A DNA stretch of 64,000 nt from Pseudomonas farris (GTDB lineage Bacteria > Pseudomonadota > Gammaproteobacteria > Pseudomonadales > Pseudomonadaceae), in contig NZ_JAHSTV010000006.1 in the NCBI RefSeq assembly GCF_019145235.1, positions 186,001-250,000 of the forward strand, written 5' to 3'. Of the stretch, positions 9,039 to 19,218 are shown one piece after another. The translations under genes were made by a program, and so were the position numbers. Each line of letters starts with the position of its first letter. The stretch's first letter is position 1. The notes under the pieces are model-generated. The model ran no database searches and was not told the origin of the DNA. It saw nothing but the letters and a program-made list of their open reading frames with translations.

Positions 9039-11709
9039 AATCAGTCGCGCCGCGTTGTTCGGCAAACTCAACAGCGTGGCCTACAAAGCCATCGAAGCCG
9101 CCACCGTGTTCTGCAAGTTGCGCGGTAACCCTTATGTGGAGCTGGCCCACTGGTTTCATCAGTTGCTGCAACTGCAGGACTCGGACCTGCACCGCATCAT
9201 CCGCCAGTTCAATATCGAGCCGGCGCGCCTGGCCCGTGACTTGACCGAAGCCCTGGACCGTTTGCCACGCGGCTCGACTTCAATCACTGACCTTTCTTCC
9301 CATGTGGAAGAAGCCGTGGAACGTGGCTGGGTCTACGGCAGCCTGATGTTCGGCGAAAGCCAGGTGCGTACAGGTTACCTGGTGCTGGGCATCCTCAAGA
9401 CGCCGAGCCTGCGCCATGGGCTATTGGGGCTGTCGGCAGAGTTCGACAAGATCAAGGTCGAGGCCCTGAGTGAGCGTTTTGACGAATACGTCGGTGACTC
9501 GCCGGAAAATGCGCTCAGCGCCAGCGATGGTTTCAACGCAGGCAGCGTGCCCGGTGAAGCCAGCGGCGCCATGGCCCCAAGTGCCATGGGCAAGCAGGAA
9601 GCGCTCAAGCGTTTTACCGTCGACCTCACCGAGCAGGCCCGCAGCGGCAAGCTTGATCCGATTGTCGGGCGTGACGAAGAAATCCGCCAACTGGTGGACA
9701 TCCTCATGCGCCGCCGGCAGAACAACCCGATTCTGACCGGTGAAGCCGGCGTCGGTAAAACCGCCGTGGTCGAAGGCTTTGCCCTGCGCATCGTCGCCGG
9801 TGACGTGCCGCCAGCGCTCAAGGACGTGGAACTGCGCAGCCTCGACGTCGGCCTGTTGCAGGCCGGCGCGAGCATGAAAGGTGAATTCGAACAGCGCCTG
9901 CGCCAGGTCATCGAAGACGTCCAGGCCTCGCCAAAACCGATCATCCTGTTTATCGACGAAGCCCACACGCTGGTAGGTGCCGGTGGCGCCGCCGGCACCG
10001 GGGATGCGGCCAACCTGCTCAAACCGGCCCTGGCCCGGGGCACCCTGCGCACCGTGGCCGCCACGACCTGGGCCGAGTACAAAAAGCATATCGAGAAAGA
10101 CCCGGCCCTGACCCGTCGCTTCCAGGTGGTACAAGTCGCCGAGCCGTCCGAAGACAAAGCGCTGTTGATGATGCGTGGCGTGGCCTCGACCATGGAGAAA
10201 CACCATCAGGTGCAGATCCTTGACGAAGCCCTGGAAGCCTCGGTCAAGCTGTCCCATCGCTACATCCCGGCGCGCCAATTGCCGGACAAATCCGTGAGCC
10301 TGCTGGACACCGCTTGCGCCCGGGTCGCCATCAGCCTGCACGCCGTGCCGGCCGAAGTGGACGACAGTCGTCGCCGCATCGAGGCGCTGGAAACCGAACT
10401 GCAAATCATCGCCCGCGAGCACGCTATTGGCATCGTCATCGGTGCCCGCCAGAGCAACAGCGAAAACCTGCTGGCCGCCGAGCGCGAACGCCTGGCCGAA
10501 CTCGAAAGCCGCTGGGCCGAAGAGAAAACCCTGGTGGACGAACTGCTCGCCACCCGCGCCACCCTGCGCGAAAGCGTCGGCGTGGTAGACAGCGACGTTG
10601 GCAGTGACGACAGCCACGCCCTGCGCGAGAAACTGGTGGACCTGCAACAGCGCCTCAGCGCCCTGCAAGGGGAAACCCCGCTCATTCTGCCGACGGTCGA
10701 TTACCAGGCCGTGGCCTCGGTGGTCGCCGACTGGACCGGTATTCCGGTGGGCCGCATGGCCCGTAACGAACTGGAAACCGTGCTCAACCTCGACCAGCAC
10801 CTGAAAAAACGCATCATCGGCCAGGACCATGCCTTGCAGATGATCGCCAAGCGCATCCAGACCTCCCGCGCCGGCCTCGACAACCCGAGCAAGCCGATTG
10901 GCGTGTTCATGCTCGCGGGCACCTCCGGCGTGGGCAAGACCGAAACGGCCCTGGCCCTGGCTGAAGCCATGTACGGCGGTGAGCAGAACGTCATCACCAT
11001 CAACATGAGCGAATTCCAGGAAGCTCACACCGTGTCCACCCTCAAGGGCGCGCCACCGGGCTACATCGGCTATGGCGAAGGCGGCGTGCTGACCGAAGCC
11101 GTGCGGCGCAAACCCTACAGCGTGGTGCTGCTGGACGAGGTGGAAAAAGCCCACCCGGACGTGCATGAGATCTTCTTCCAGGTCTTCGACAAAGGCGTGA
11201 TGGAGGACGGCGAAGGCCGGGTGATCGACTTCAAGAACACCTTGATCCTGCTGACCACCAACGCTGGCACCGAGTTGATTGCCAAAGTCTGCAAAGACCC
11301 GCAAAACGTGCCTGCGCCTGAAGAGATCGCCAAGGCCCTGCGCCAACCGCTGCTGGAGATTTTCCCGCCGGCATTGCTGGGCCGCCTGGTGACCATTCCG
11401 TACTACCCGCTCAGCGACGAGATGCTCAAGGCCATTACCCGCCTGCAGCTCAACCGCATCAAAAAGCGCGTGGAGAACACCCATAAAGTGGCCTTCGATT
11501 ACGACGAAGCAGTGATCGACCTGATCGTCTCCCGCTGCACCGAAACCGAAAGCGGTGGGCGGATGATCGACACCATTCTGACCAACAGCCTGCTGCCGGA
11601 CATGAGCCGCGAGTTCCTCACCCGCATGCTCGAAGGCAAAGCGCTGGCAGGCGTGCGGATCAGCGCCCGGGATAACGAATTGCACTACGACTTCAGCGAC
11701 GCGGCCTGA
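9025..11709 (+). CDS. tssH: T6SS sheath-recycling ATPase TssH (ClpV)
   Basis: ClpV is the AAA+ ATPase that disassembles contracted TssBC sheaths so that they can be reused. The 894-residue protein has a Clp-N-like N domain (about 1-160), a first AAA module with Walker A GEAGVGKT (239-246) and Walker B LFIDEAH (308-314), a coiled-coil middle region, and a second AAA module with Walker A GTSGVGKT (632-639). The sequence follows P. aeruginosa ClpV1 closely through most of its length. ATG 9025 or ATG 9031 could be the start; both lie within the tssG end. Confidence 0.97.
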   Translation: MSMGEISRAALFGKLNSVAYKAIEAATVFCKLRGNPYVELAHWFHQLLQLQDSDLHRIIRQFNIEPARLARDLTEALDRLPRGSTSITDLSSHVEEAVERGWVYGSLMFGESQVRTGYLVLGILKTPSLRHGLLGLSAEFDKIKVEALSERFDEYVGDSPENALSASDGFNAGSVPGEASGAMAPSAMGKQEALKRFTVDLTEQARSGKLDPIVGRDEEIRQLVDILMRRRQNNPILTGEAGVGKTAVVEGFALRIVAGDVPPALKDVELRSLDVGLLQAGASMKGEFEQRLRQVIEDVQASPKPIILFIDEAHTLVGAGGAAGTGDAANLLKPALARGTLRTVAATTWAEYKKHIEKDPALTRRFQVVQVAEPSEDKALLMMRGVASTMEKHHQVQILDEALEASVKLSHRYIPARQLPDKSVSLLDTACARVAISLHAVPAEVDDSRRRIEALETELQIIAREHAIGIVIGARQSNSENLLAAERERLAELESRWAEEKTLVDELLATRATLRESVGVVDSDVGSDDSHALREKLVDLQQRLSALQGETPLILPTVDYQAVASVVADWTGIPVGRMARNELETVLNLDQHLKKRIIGQDHALQMIAKRIQTSRAGLDNPSKPIGVFMLAGTSGVGKTETALALAEAMYGGEQNVITINMSEFQEAHTVSTLKGAPPGYIGYGEGGVLTEAVRRKPYSVVLLDEVEKAHPDVHEIFFQVFDKGVMEDGEGRVIDFKNTLILLTTNAGTELIAKVCKDPQNVPAPEEIAKALRQPLLEIFPPALLGRLVTIPYYPLSDEMLKAITRLQLNRIKKRVENTHKVAFDYDEAVIDLIVSRCTETESGGRMIDTILTNSLLPDMSREFLTRMLEGKALAGVRISARDNELHYDFSDAA

Positions 11710-11734
11710 CCTGACCTGACTAGAACACGGTCAA

Positions 11735-11824
11735 TGTGGGAGCGGGCTTGCTCGCGAAGGCGGACTGACATTCAACATTGATGCTGGATGTCATGGCCCC
11801 TTCGCGAGCAAGCCCGCTCCCACA
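11735..11824. repeat. Interspersed palindrome pair (REP-like) between tssH and vgrG
   Basis: Perfect 26-bp inverted arms at 11735-11760 and 11799-11824 (tgtgggagcgggcttgctcg type) flank a 38-bp spacer. The same arm recurs elsewhere in this window, always between genes. In pseudomonads such elements are non-autonomous palindromes and can end or stabilise transcripts. Confidence 0.9.
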
Positions 11825-11885
11825 CTTGATCCGGTTGCGGCAGGGAAAAAGCGGCGCGGCGATTACAACGTTTACGGGATAACTG

Positions 11886-13823
11886 ATGCTATTCAAGCAA
11901 CTCTCACGCCTGGCAAAAATCACCAGCCCCCTGGGGCCGGATGTGCTGCTGCTCAAGGACTTGGGCGGCGGCGAAGAGCTGGGGCGGCTGTTCAACTATG
12001 AGCTGCAATTGCACTCGCTGGACAACGCCATCGACCTCAACCAGTTGCTGGGCAAACCCATGTGCCTGAGCCTGCAACTGGACGGCGGTGGCGAGCGCTA
12101 TTTCCATGGCATCGTTGCCCGTTGCAGCCAGAACGTCGACCAGGGCCAGTTCGCCAGCTACCAGGCCACGCTGCGGCCCTGGCTATGGCTGCTGACCCGC
12201 ACCTCCGATTGCCGGATTTTCCAGAACCTGACCATCCCGCAGATCATCAAGCAGGTTTTTCGCGATTTGGGTTTTTCCGATTTCGAAGATGCCCTGAGCC
12301 GGTCCTATCGCGAGTGGGAATACTGCGTGCAGTATCGCGAAACGAGCTTCGATTTCGTCAGCCGCCTGATGGAACAGGAAGGGATCTACTACTTCTTCCG
12401 CCATGAACAGGGTCGTCACGTGCTGGTGTTGGCCGATGCCTACGGCGCCCACACCAGCGTGCCCGGCTACGCTTCGGTGCCCTACTACCCCAAGAATGAA
12501 CAGCAGCGCGAACGTGATCACATCCACGATTGGCACCTGGCCCAGGAAGTCCAGCCGGGTTCGCTGGAACTCAACGACTATGACTTCCAGCGCCCCAGTG
12601 CGCGAATTGACGTGCGCTCGGCCATGCCTCGTCCGCACACCGCCGGCGATTATCCCCTGTACGACTATCCCGGCACCTATGTGCAAAGCGCAGACGGCGA
12701 ACATTACGCCCGCACCCGCATCGAAGCCTTGCAGACGCTGCACGAACAGGTCGAGTTCGCCGGCAACGCCCGGGGTCTGGGGTCGGGTCATTTGTTCAGC
12801 CTCACGGGCTTCAGCCGCCAGGACCAGAACCGCGAATACCTGATCGTCGGCGCCCGTTACTACGTCGCCCAGGAAAGCGGGGAAACCGGCGGCGCTGCTG
12901 CTTCGGCGCAGTTCGAAAGCAGCCTGACCTGCATCGACGCCCAACAAAGCTACCGCCCCCTGCCCAACACCCACCGCCCCATCGTCAAAGGTCCGCAGAC
13001 CGCACTGGTGGTTGGCCCCAAGGGCGAGGAAATCTGGACCGACCAATTCGGCCGGGTGAAAGTGCATTTCTATTGGGACCGCCACGACCAGTCCAACGAA
13101 AACAGTTCGTGCTGGATTCGCGTGTCGCAATCCTGGGCCGGTAAAAACTGGGGCTCGATGCAGATCCCACGAATCGGCCAGGAAGTAATCGTCAGCTTCC
13201 TCGAAGGCGACCCGGACCGGCCGATCATCACCGGCCGCGTCTACAACGCGGAACAAACCGTGCCTTACGACTTGCCGGAAAACGCCACCCAAAGCGGCAT
13301 GAAAAGCCGTTCGAGCAAGGGCGGCACACCGGCGAATTTCAACGAAATCCGCATGGAAGACAAGAAAGGCGCCGAACAGCTGTACATCCATGCCGAGCGC
13401 AATCAGGACATCGTGGTCGAGGTGGATGAAAGCCACTCGGTGGGCCACGACCGCAACAAGAGCATCGGGCATAACGAGACGGTGACCATCGGCAACAACC
13501 GTCTGCGTATCGTCAAACAGGAAGACATTCTTTCGGTGGGCCAACGCAAGACCGACAGCATCAGCCAGAGCTATGTCATTGAAGTGGGCGAGAACCTGCG
13601 GCTGGTCTGTGGTGAAAGCATCCTGGAGCTCAATGCCAGCGGCCAGATCAACCTGACCGGCGTGCAAATCAGCTTCTATGCCAGCGGTGATGCCGAGTTC
13701 AACACCGGCGGCGTGCTGCACCTGAACAACGGCGGCGGCGCTGGCGCCACGCCTGATGGCCAGGGCGTCAAGGCCAGCATCGACGCCAACATCAATGCCG
13801 CGTTTCCCAAACCCAAGGGCTAA
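11886..13823 (+). CDS. vgrG: T6SS spike protein VgrG
   Basis: VgrG trimers form the tip of the T6SS needle; the PAAR-Rhs effector encoded two genes on would dock on this spike. The 645-residue protein has the gp27-like N-terminal part (ITSPLGPDVLLLKDLGGGEELGRLF), the gp5-like OB region around residue 380-440 with FGRVKVHFYWDRHDQ, the SWAGKNWGSMQIPRIGQEV motif, and a repetitive beta-spike C-terminus. It ends soon after the spike, without an added effector domain. A 176-bp gap with a palindrome separates it from tssH, and eagR follows 18 nt later. Confidence 0.97.
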   Translation: MLFKQLSRLAKITSPLGPDVLLLKDLGGGEELGRLFNYELQLHSLDNAIDLNQLLGKPMCLSLQLDGGGERYFHGIVARCSQNVDQGQFASYQATLRPWLWLLTRTSDCRIFQNLTIPQIIKQVFRDLGFSDFEDALSRSYREWEYCVQYRETSFDFVSRLMEQEGIYYFFRHEQGRHVLVLADAYGAHTSVPGYASVPYYPKNEQQRERDHIHDWHLAQEVQPGSLELNDYDFQRPSARIDVRSAMPRPHTAGDYPLYDYPGTYVQSADGEHYARTRIEALQTLHEQVEFAGNARGLGSGHLFSLTGFSRQDQNREYLIVGARYYVAQESGETGGAAASAQFESSLTCIDAQQSYRPLPNTHRPIVKGPQTALVVGPKGEEIWTDQFGRVKVHFYWDRHDQSNENSSCWIRVSQSWAGKNWGSMQIPRIGQEVIVSFLEGDPDRPIITGRVYNAEQTVPYDLPENATQSGMKSRSSKGGTPANFNEIRMEDKKGAEQLYIHAERNQDIVVEVDESHSVGHDRNKSIGHNETVTIGNNRLRIVKQEDILSVGQRKTDSISQSYVIEVGENLRLVCGESILELNASGQINLTGVQISFYASGDAEFNTGGVLHLNNGGGAGATPDGQGVKASIDANINAAFPKPKG

Positions 13824-13841
13824 TCACGAGATCTGTGTTCC

Positions 13842-14276
13842 ATGACTTACCGAATCAATGAATTCCAGTTCCAACTGCCGGCAAGCGAACTGCAAGACGC
13901 GTCGATCAACATCCTCAAGTTCCCTGAACTGGGCACTTCGCTGATTGTCAGCCGCAGCTTGCTGGCCGAGGGCGAAACCCTGCAAAGCAACTTCGACGAC
14001 CAGCTCAAGCGTCTGGAAAAACAAGTGCAAGACTTGCGTTTTCAACCGGGCGTCGCCGTGCGTCTGGGCGCCAGCCAGGAAGTCGAAGGCATCGAGTTGC
14101 GCAGCCAGTTCAACAAGGGCAACGACAAAGTCTTCCAATACCAGTTGGCACTGGTGTTGCCCGGCACTCGCAAAATGCTCGCCCTGAGCTACGTGAAGGC
14201 CGAAAAACTCGGCGATGCCGAAGCCGCACATTGGGCGACCATCAAGAGTTCGCTGTTGTTCGACGTTCCGGCCTGA
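13842..14276 (+). CDS. eagR: EagR-type T6SS effector chaperone (DcrB/DUF1795)
   Basis: Eag chaperones shield the transmembrane helices of PAAR-containing effectors and load them on VgrG. The 144-residue product, beginning MTYRINEFQFQLP and with the DASINILKFPELGTSLIVSRS segment, fits the DUF1795 family. It lies between vgrG and a rhs gene whose product has a prePAAR motif and two hydrophobic regions, which is exactly the context that needs such a chaperone. The rhs start follows 12 nt after its stop. Confidence 0.88.
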   Translation: MTYRINEFQFQLPASELQDASINILKFPELGTSLIVSRSLLAEGETLQSNFDDQLKRLEKQVQDLRFQPGVAVRLGASQEVEGIELRSQFNKGNDKVFQYQLALVLPGTRKMLALSYVKAEKLGDAEAAHWATIKSSLLFDVPA

Positions 14277-14288
14277 TGAGCACCTTGC

Positions 14289-17200
14289 ATGTCTGACGCG
14301 CTCTGGGCCGCCCGGCTGGGCGATGCACTCAACCACACCTCGATGATGGCCGACATTCTTGGCGGCGTGCTGGAGGTGGCGGCGAATATTGCGATCACCG
14401 CGGTGGCGACGGCTGCCGTGGTCGCGGCCACGGGCATCACGGTCGTCACCGGGGGGTTGGGTTGCGTCGTGCTCGGCTTGGTGGTGGGCACGATTGTCGG
14501 CCTCGCCATGAGCAAGACCGGGGCCGACAAAGGCCTGAGCAATTTATGCGAGAGTTTCAGCAACGCCCTCTTCCCGCCCACGGTGCAGGCGAACATTCTC
14601 ACCGGCTCCACCAACACCCTCACCAACAACATTCCCGCCGCTCGGGCCGCCGGGGCGATTCCGTCCCATGTCGCGCCGGCCGGTACCGAACTGGAGGCGC
14701 CCGAGCCCGAAGCCGAAGCCAGTTACCTGGACATGGCCGAGAGCTTCTTCTCCCAGATGTGGCGCCCCACCGTCGCCACCCCGGCGCCCGGCGCGGTGCC
14801 CAAGCCGCTGGACCTGCTCGTCTGTATGAAGCATCCGCCGATGCCGCCGCAGTTCATGGCCGAGGGCTCGGACAAGGTCACTATCAACGGTCAGCCCGCC
14901 GTGCGCAGCGGCGACCGCAGCACCTGCGACGCCAAGGTGGTGTCGTCCGGTCTGATTTCCTCCAACGTGACCATTGGCGGCGGCTCGGTGGTGGTGCGCG
15001 AGATCCGCAGCGGCAAGACCCCGGGCGTGGGCCTGGCGGTCACCGCGTTGCTGATGCTCAAGGGCGGCAAGGGAAAATTCCTGAGTAACCTGCCGTGCAT
15101 GCTGATCGGTGGCGCGACGTCGATGGCCGTCAGCAGCGCGATGGGGGCGATGGCCAACGCCGCCATGGGCTCGTCGAACCCGGTGCATGCCGCCACCGGA
15201 GCCAAGGTGCTGGGTGGCGATGTAGAGCTGGATTTCGTATTGCCTGGCATCTTGCCGATGGATTGGCAGCGCTTCTACAACAGCCGCGACGAGCGTCGCG
15301 ACGGGTTGTTCGGGGCGGGTTGGAGTGTGTCTTATGAGGTGCGGGTTGAAATCCTGCCTCACCCGGAGGGCGGTGAAACGCTGGTCTACACCGATGAACA
15401 GGGCCGGCGCATCGACATGGGTTCAATCCCCCTGGGCGGCGCGGTGTTCAGCGCGGGTGAAGGGCTTAGTGTTCGGCGGCATGTTAATGGGCAGTTGTTG
15501 ATTGAAAGCGATGACGGTGTGTACCGCTTGTTCAATCCAACGCCGGGCAATACAGCGCTGCTGCGCCTTGATCAATTGGGTGACCGCAATGACAACCGCA
15601 TCTATCTCGACTATGACGAAACCGGACGGTTGGCGCGCCTGCGGGATACCTTCGATCTGGTGCAGGTCGAGCTGATTCACGAAGGCGGACGCGTGGCTCG
15701 GGTTGAACGCCTGTACCCCGACCAACACCGCGAAATACTCGTCAGCTACGGCTACGACGCAATGGGCAACCTGGCCGAAGTGCGCGATGCCACCGGCCAG
15801 GTGCAACGGCGCTTCGCCTACGACGCCGGACAACGGATGGTCGAGCACCAGTTGCCCACGGGGCTGCGTTGTTTCTATGAATGGGCGTTGGTTGAAGACC
15901 TGGAATGGCGCGTGGTCCGGCACTGGACCGACGAGGGCGACGCTTACCAGTTCGACTATGACCTCGGCGCCGGTGTCACGCGCATCACCGATGGCTTGCA
16001 ACGCGTCAGTACACGACGGTGGAACAGCCAGCACCAGATCACCGAATACAGCGACAACCTTGGCCAGACCTGGCAGTTCGAGTGGAACGACGAGCGTCAA
16101 TTGCTCAGCGCCACCGACCCACAGGGCGGGCACTACGCATACAGCTACGACGACGCCGGCAACCTGATCGGCGAAACCGACCCGCTGGGCCGCAGTGATT
16201 CGACCTTGTGGCTGGAGCTCTGGGCCTTGCCGCTGGTGGAAACCGACGCTGCCGGCAACAGCTGGCAGTATCGCTACGAACAGCGCGGCAACTGCATCGC
16301 CGAAACCGATCCGCTGGGCCACATCACGCGATACCGCTACGACACCCACGGTCAGGTCATCGAGATCATCGACGCCACCGGCAAAAGCAAAAAGCTGCGC
16401 TGGAACCCGTTCGGCCAATTGATCGAACACATTGATTGCTCGGGTTATCCGACGCGGTTCAGCTACGACAACCGGGGCTATCTGCAAACCATCACCGATG
16501 CCCTCGGCGAACGCACCCAATTCAGCTACGACGCCCAGGGGCGGTTGCTCAGCAGCCAATTGCCGGACGGGCGCACCGAACAGTATCAGCGCGACGTCAG
16601 CGGCCAATTGACCGGTTATACCGACCCGGCCGGGCACACCACGCTCTATCAACACAACCGTCGCGGCCAGGTGCGCCAGCGTACCGACGCCCATGGCCGA
16701 CAGGTGCAGTTCGGGTATGACAGCTACGGGCGGCTGCAAGCGCTGACCAATGAAAACGGCGAAAGTTATCGGTTTGCCTGGGATGCCGGCGATCGGCTGA
16801 CCGAACAACAGGATCTGGATGGCAGCGCCAAGCGCTACACCTATGACCTGCTGGATAACGTCGCGACGATAACGGCTGTGCCGGCGCCTTACGGCAACGG
16901 CTTGGCCATCGTCCCCGAGACGCCCCTGGCCCCCATCGTTCATCGACTGAAACGCGACGCTGTCGGCCGGCTGATCGCCAAACTCACCGACGATGGCCGT
17001 ACCGACTACACCTACGACCCACTGGACCAGCTCACCGCCGTCACCTTCACCGACCACCACGGCAACGCACAAACCCTGAGCTTCGCCTATGACGCCCTCG
17101 GCCAGTTGCTCGAAGAACAAAGCGCGGCCGGCAGTCTGCAATACCACTACGACGAACTCGGCAACCTGATCCAGACCCAACTGCCCGACGGTCGCTGGCT

Positions 17201-18683
17201 CAATCGCCTGTACTACGGCAGCGGCCACCTGCACCAGATCAACCTCGACGGCCAGGTCATCAGCGACTTCGAACGCGACCGCCTGCACCGCGAAGTGCTG
17301 CGCACCCAAGGCCAGATCAGCACCCGCAGCGAATACGACCGCAGCGGGCGCTTGCGCTCACGCCAACGCCGACACACCAGCCAGCCATCGCTGATGCCGG
17401 CCGCCGTGCAGAAACATTTCGAGTACGACCCCGCCGACAACCTGATCGGTAAACTCGACCAACAACCCGCCGCTCAACACCGCCAACTGCTGCACTACGA
17501 CGCCACCGGCCGCATCATCGCCAGCCAGGACAGCCTGCACGGCCAGCGCGAAACCTTCGCCTACGACGACGCCGCCAACCTGCTGGACGGCCCGCAACCC
17601 GGCGCCGGACTGGTGGTGCACAACAAACTGCTGACCTATCAGGACAAGCGTTACCGCTACGACGCGTTTGGCCGGATGATCGAAAAACGCAGCGCTAAAC
17701 GGGGCCTGCAGCGCTTCGGTTACGACGCCGAAAGCCGATTGATTGAAGTGCGCAATGAAAACGGCAGCGTGCTCAGGATGACCTACGACCCACTGGGTCG
17801 GCGCATCGAAAAAACCGAGCACGACACCAACGGCTACCCACTCGGCGAAACCCGCTTCACCTGGGACGGCCTGCGTCTGTTGCAGGAGCATCGCCATCAA
17901 CAGACCAGCCTCTACCTCTACGAAGACGAAGGTTACGAACCCCTGGCCCGTGTCGACGGCACCGGCCCGCTGCAAAAAATCCGTTATTACCACAACGACC
18001 TGAACGGCCTGCCGGAACAGCTCACCGAGGCGGACGGCCACAACGTCTGGCAGGCGAGTTATCGGGTGTGGGGCAACACGTTAGAAGAGGTGCGCGAGCC
18101 GTATTACATTGAAGAGCAGAACCTGCGGTTTCAGGGGCAGTACCTGGACCGGGAGACGGGGCTGCATTTCAATACGTTCAGGTTTTATGATCCGGATGTG
18201 GGTCGGTTTACGACGCCGGATCCGATTGGGTTGGAAGGTGGTCTCAATCTTTACCAATACGCTCCAAACCCTATTGGCTGGGCGGATCCATGGGGTTGGG
18301 CGTTTGCAGGGGTGGACTTCACCGGAAGCAGCGACCTGTTTCCAACAACGGGCTCACAAAAGAATATCGTGACCATCAAGATGCAAGGCGCAAGGGGCCG
18401 TGACTTCACGCAAGCCTTCAAAGAAGCCGGTATTCCTAAGAAAGCAGCGACGGGCTATACCTGGCACCACGTTGATGACTTCAACCCCAAAACAGGTACA
18501 ACCACGATGCAGCTTGTCAAAACAGCTGCGCATGAGGCTACGTTCCCGCATGGTGGTTCGGTCGCTCAATATGAAAAACACTTCAAGGTTAAGTACGAGA
18601 GCACCGAGTCAGTCCTTGCGGCATCCAAAAAAGGTTGGCTAGCTAACAAGATTCCTAAACCCAAACCTGGGCGCTGCTCATAA
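14289..18683 (+). CDS. rhs: PAAR-Rhs T6SS effector with WHH/HNH-type nuclease tip
   Basis: This 1464-residue polymorphic toxin begins with a prePAAR motif AARLGDALNH (7-16), a hydrophobic pair at about 25-75, a PAAR domain at about 172-240 and a second hydrophobic region at about 250-295. Rhs/YD repeats then form the toxin-enclosing shell. The conserved junction PDPIGL is at 1310-1315; after it the tip of about 150 residues contains GYTWHHVDDF and a later H..FPHGG pattern, as in the WHH branch of HNH/endonuclease VII DNases. The layout is that of class II Rhs effectors that use Eag chaperones, matching the upstream eagR. The immunity gene follows 13 nt later. DNase activity is inferred from motifs. 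Confidence 0.93.
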   Translation: MSDALWAARLGDALNHTSMMADILGGVLEVAANIAITAVATAAVVAATGITVVTGGLGCVVLGLVVGTIVGLAMSKTGADKGLSNLCESFSNALFPPTVQANILTGSTNTLTNNIPAARAAGAIPSHVAPAGTELEAPEPEAEASYLDMAESFFSQMWRPTVATPAPGAVPKPLDLLVCMKHPPMPPQFMAEGSDKVTINGQPAVRSGDRSTCDAKVVSSGLISSNVTIGGGSVVVREIRSGKTPGVGLAVTALLMLKGGKGKFLSNLPCMLIGGATSMAVSSAMGAMANAAMGSSNPVHAATGAKVLGGDVELDFVLPGILPMDWQRFYNSRDERRDGLFGAGWSVSYEVRVEILPHPEGGETLVYTDEQGRRIDMGSIPLGGAVFSAGEGLSVRRHVNGQLLIESDDGVYRLFNPTPGNTALLRLDQLGDRNDNRIYLDYDETGRLARLRDTFDLVQVELIHEGGRVARVERLYPDQHREILVSYGYDAMGNLAEVRDATGQVQRRFAYDAGQRMVEHQLPTGLRCFYEWALVEDLEWRVVRHWTDEGDAYQFDYDLGAGVTRITDGLQRVSTRRWNSQHQITEYSDNLGQTWQFEWNDERQLLSATDPQGGHYAYSYDDAGNLIGETDPLGRSDSTLWLELWALPLVETDAAGNSWQYRYEQRGNCIAETDPLGHITRYRYDTHGQVIEIIDATGKSKKLRWNPFGQLIEHIDCSGYPTRFSYDNRGYLQTITDALGERTQFSYDAQGRLLSSQLPDGRTEQYQRDVSGQLTGYTDPAGHTTLYQHNRRGQVRQRTDAHGRQVQFGYDSYGRLQALTNENGESYRFAWDAGDRLTEQQDLDGSAKRYTYDLLDNVATITAVPAPYGNGLAIVPETPLAPIVHRLKRDAVGRLIAKLTDDGRTDYTYDPLDQLTAVTFTDHHGNAQTLSFAYDALGQLLEEQSAAGSLQYHYDELGNLIQTQLPDGRWLNRLYYGSGHLHQINLDGQVISDFERDRLHREVLRTQGQISTRSEYDRSGRLRSRQRRHTSQPSLMPAAVQKHFEYDPADNLIGKLDQQPAAQHRQLLHYDATGRIIASQDSLHGQRETFAYDDAANLLDGPQPGAGLVVHNKLLTYQDKRYRYDAFGRMIEKRSAKRGLQRFGYDAESRLIEVRNENGSVLRMTYDPLGRRIEKTEHDTNGYPLGETRFTWDGLRLLQEHRHQQTSLYLYEDEGYEPLARVDGTGPLQKIRYYHNDLNGLPEQLTEADGHNVWQASYRVWGNTLEEVREPYYIEEQNLRFQGQYLDRETGLHFNTFRFYDPDVGRFTTPDPIGLEGGLNLYQYAPNPIGWADPWGWAFAGVDFTGSSDLFPTTGSQKNIVTIKMQGARGRDFTQAFKEAGIPKKAATGYTWHHVDDFNPKTGTTTMQLVKTAAHEATFPHGGSVAQYEKHFKVKYESTESVLAASKKGWLANKIPKPKPGRCS

Positions 18684-18696
18684 CCGGAGATTAACA

Positions 18697-19170
18697 ATGC
18701 TTGAAAACACATTCTCAAATGACGAAGCGGCCATTACGTTAGCGGATCTGGATCACCTGGAATCCGTCATTGGCAAGAAGCTACCGACGCCCTTTAGAAA
18801 CCATTACCTCAAGTACAACGGCGGTGTACCGGAGCGGACCTATTGGGTCAGCGAAGATTTTGATGAGCCACTGGAAGTGGCTGCATTCAAGCCAATTACC
18901 GGTGGCGACTCCTCGCTGCTGTCCACCTACAAGTTGATGCTAAATAAACAGGTACTTCCTGCACACCTTCTGCCTTTCGCGAACGACTGGGGTGGCAACT
19001 TCTTTTGCCTGAATCTTGATACGGAGGTCGTTAGTTACTTCACGACTGACAGCTTTGATAGTGACCTTAGCCCTGAAGAAAATCAGGCTGAATCCGAAAA
19101 GCTGGTCTGCTCGAATTTCCTTCGGTTTGTTCAAGGGCTGATTAATGAAGAGGATGTATACGAGGAGTAA
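18697..19170 (+). CDS. SUKH (SMI1/KNR4-like) immunity protein for the WHH nuclease
   Basis: The 157-residue protein has the SUKH pattern: an N-terminal segment leading to LESVIGKKLPTPFRNHYLKYNGGVPE, and a central hydrophobic LLPFANDWGGNFFCLNL motif. SUKH proteins commonly neutralise nuclease tips of contact-dependent toxins. It starts at ATG 18697 with GGAGA upstream, 13 nt after the rhs stop, the normal position for cognate immunity. GC content drops here compared with the T6SS structural genes. Confidence 0.85.
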   Translation: MLENTFSNDEAAITLADLDHLESVIGKKLPTPFRNHYLKYNGGVPERTYWVSEDFDEPLEVAAFKPITGGDSSLLSTYKLMLNKQVLPAHLLPFANDWGGNFFCLNLDTEVVSYFTTDSFDSDLSPEENQAESEKLVCSNFLRFVQGLINEEDVYEE

Positions 19171-19218
19171 GCGAAACAACGGGGCTCAGTTTTGAGTGTC
19201 CGCACTGGAGTGAGTCCC

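Noticed and set aside
9421..11685. Long minus-strand open frame of 754 codons opposite tssH
   Set aside because: Shadow of a high-GC gene: tssH is unambiguous on the other strand, and the antisense translation is rich in His, Gln, Val and Gly without any known domain. The same holds for frames opposite rhs (15423-17309), the CorC gene (36397-37953) and the AGCS gene (56605-58071).
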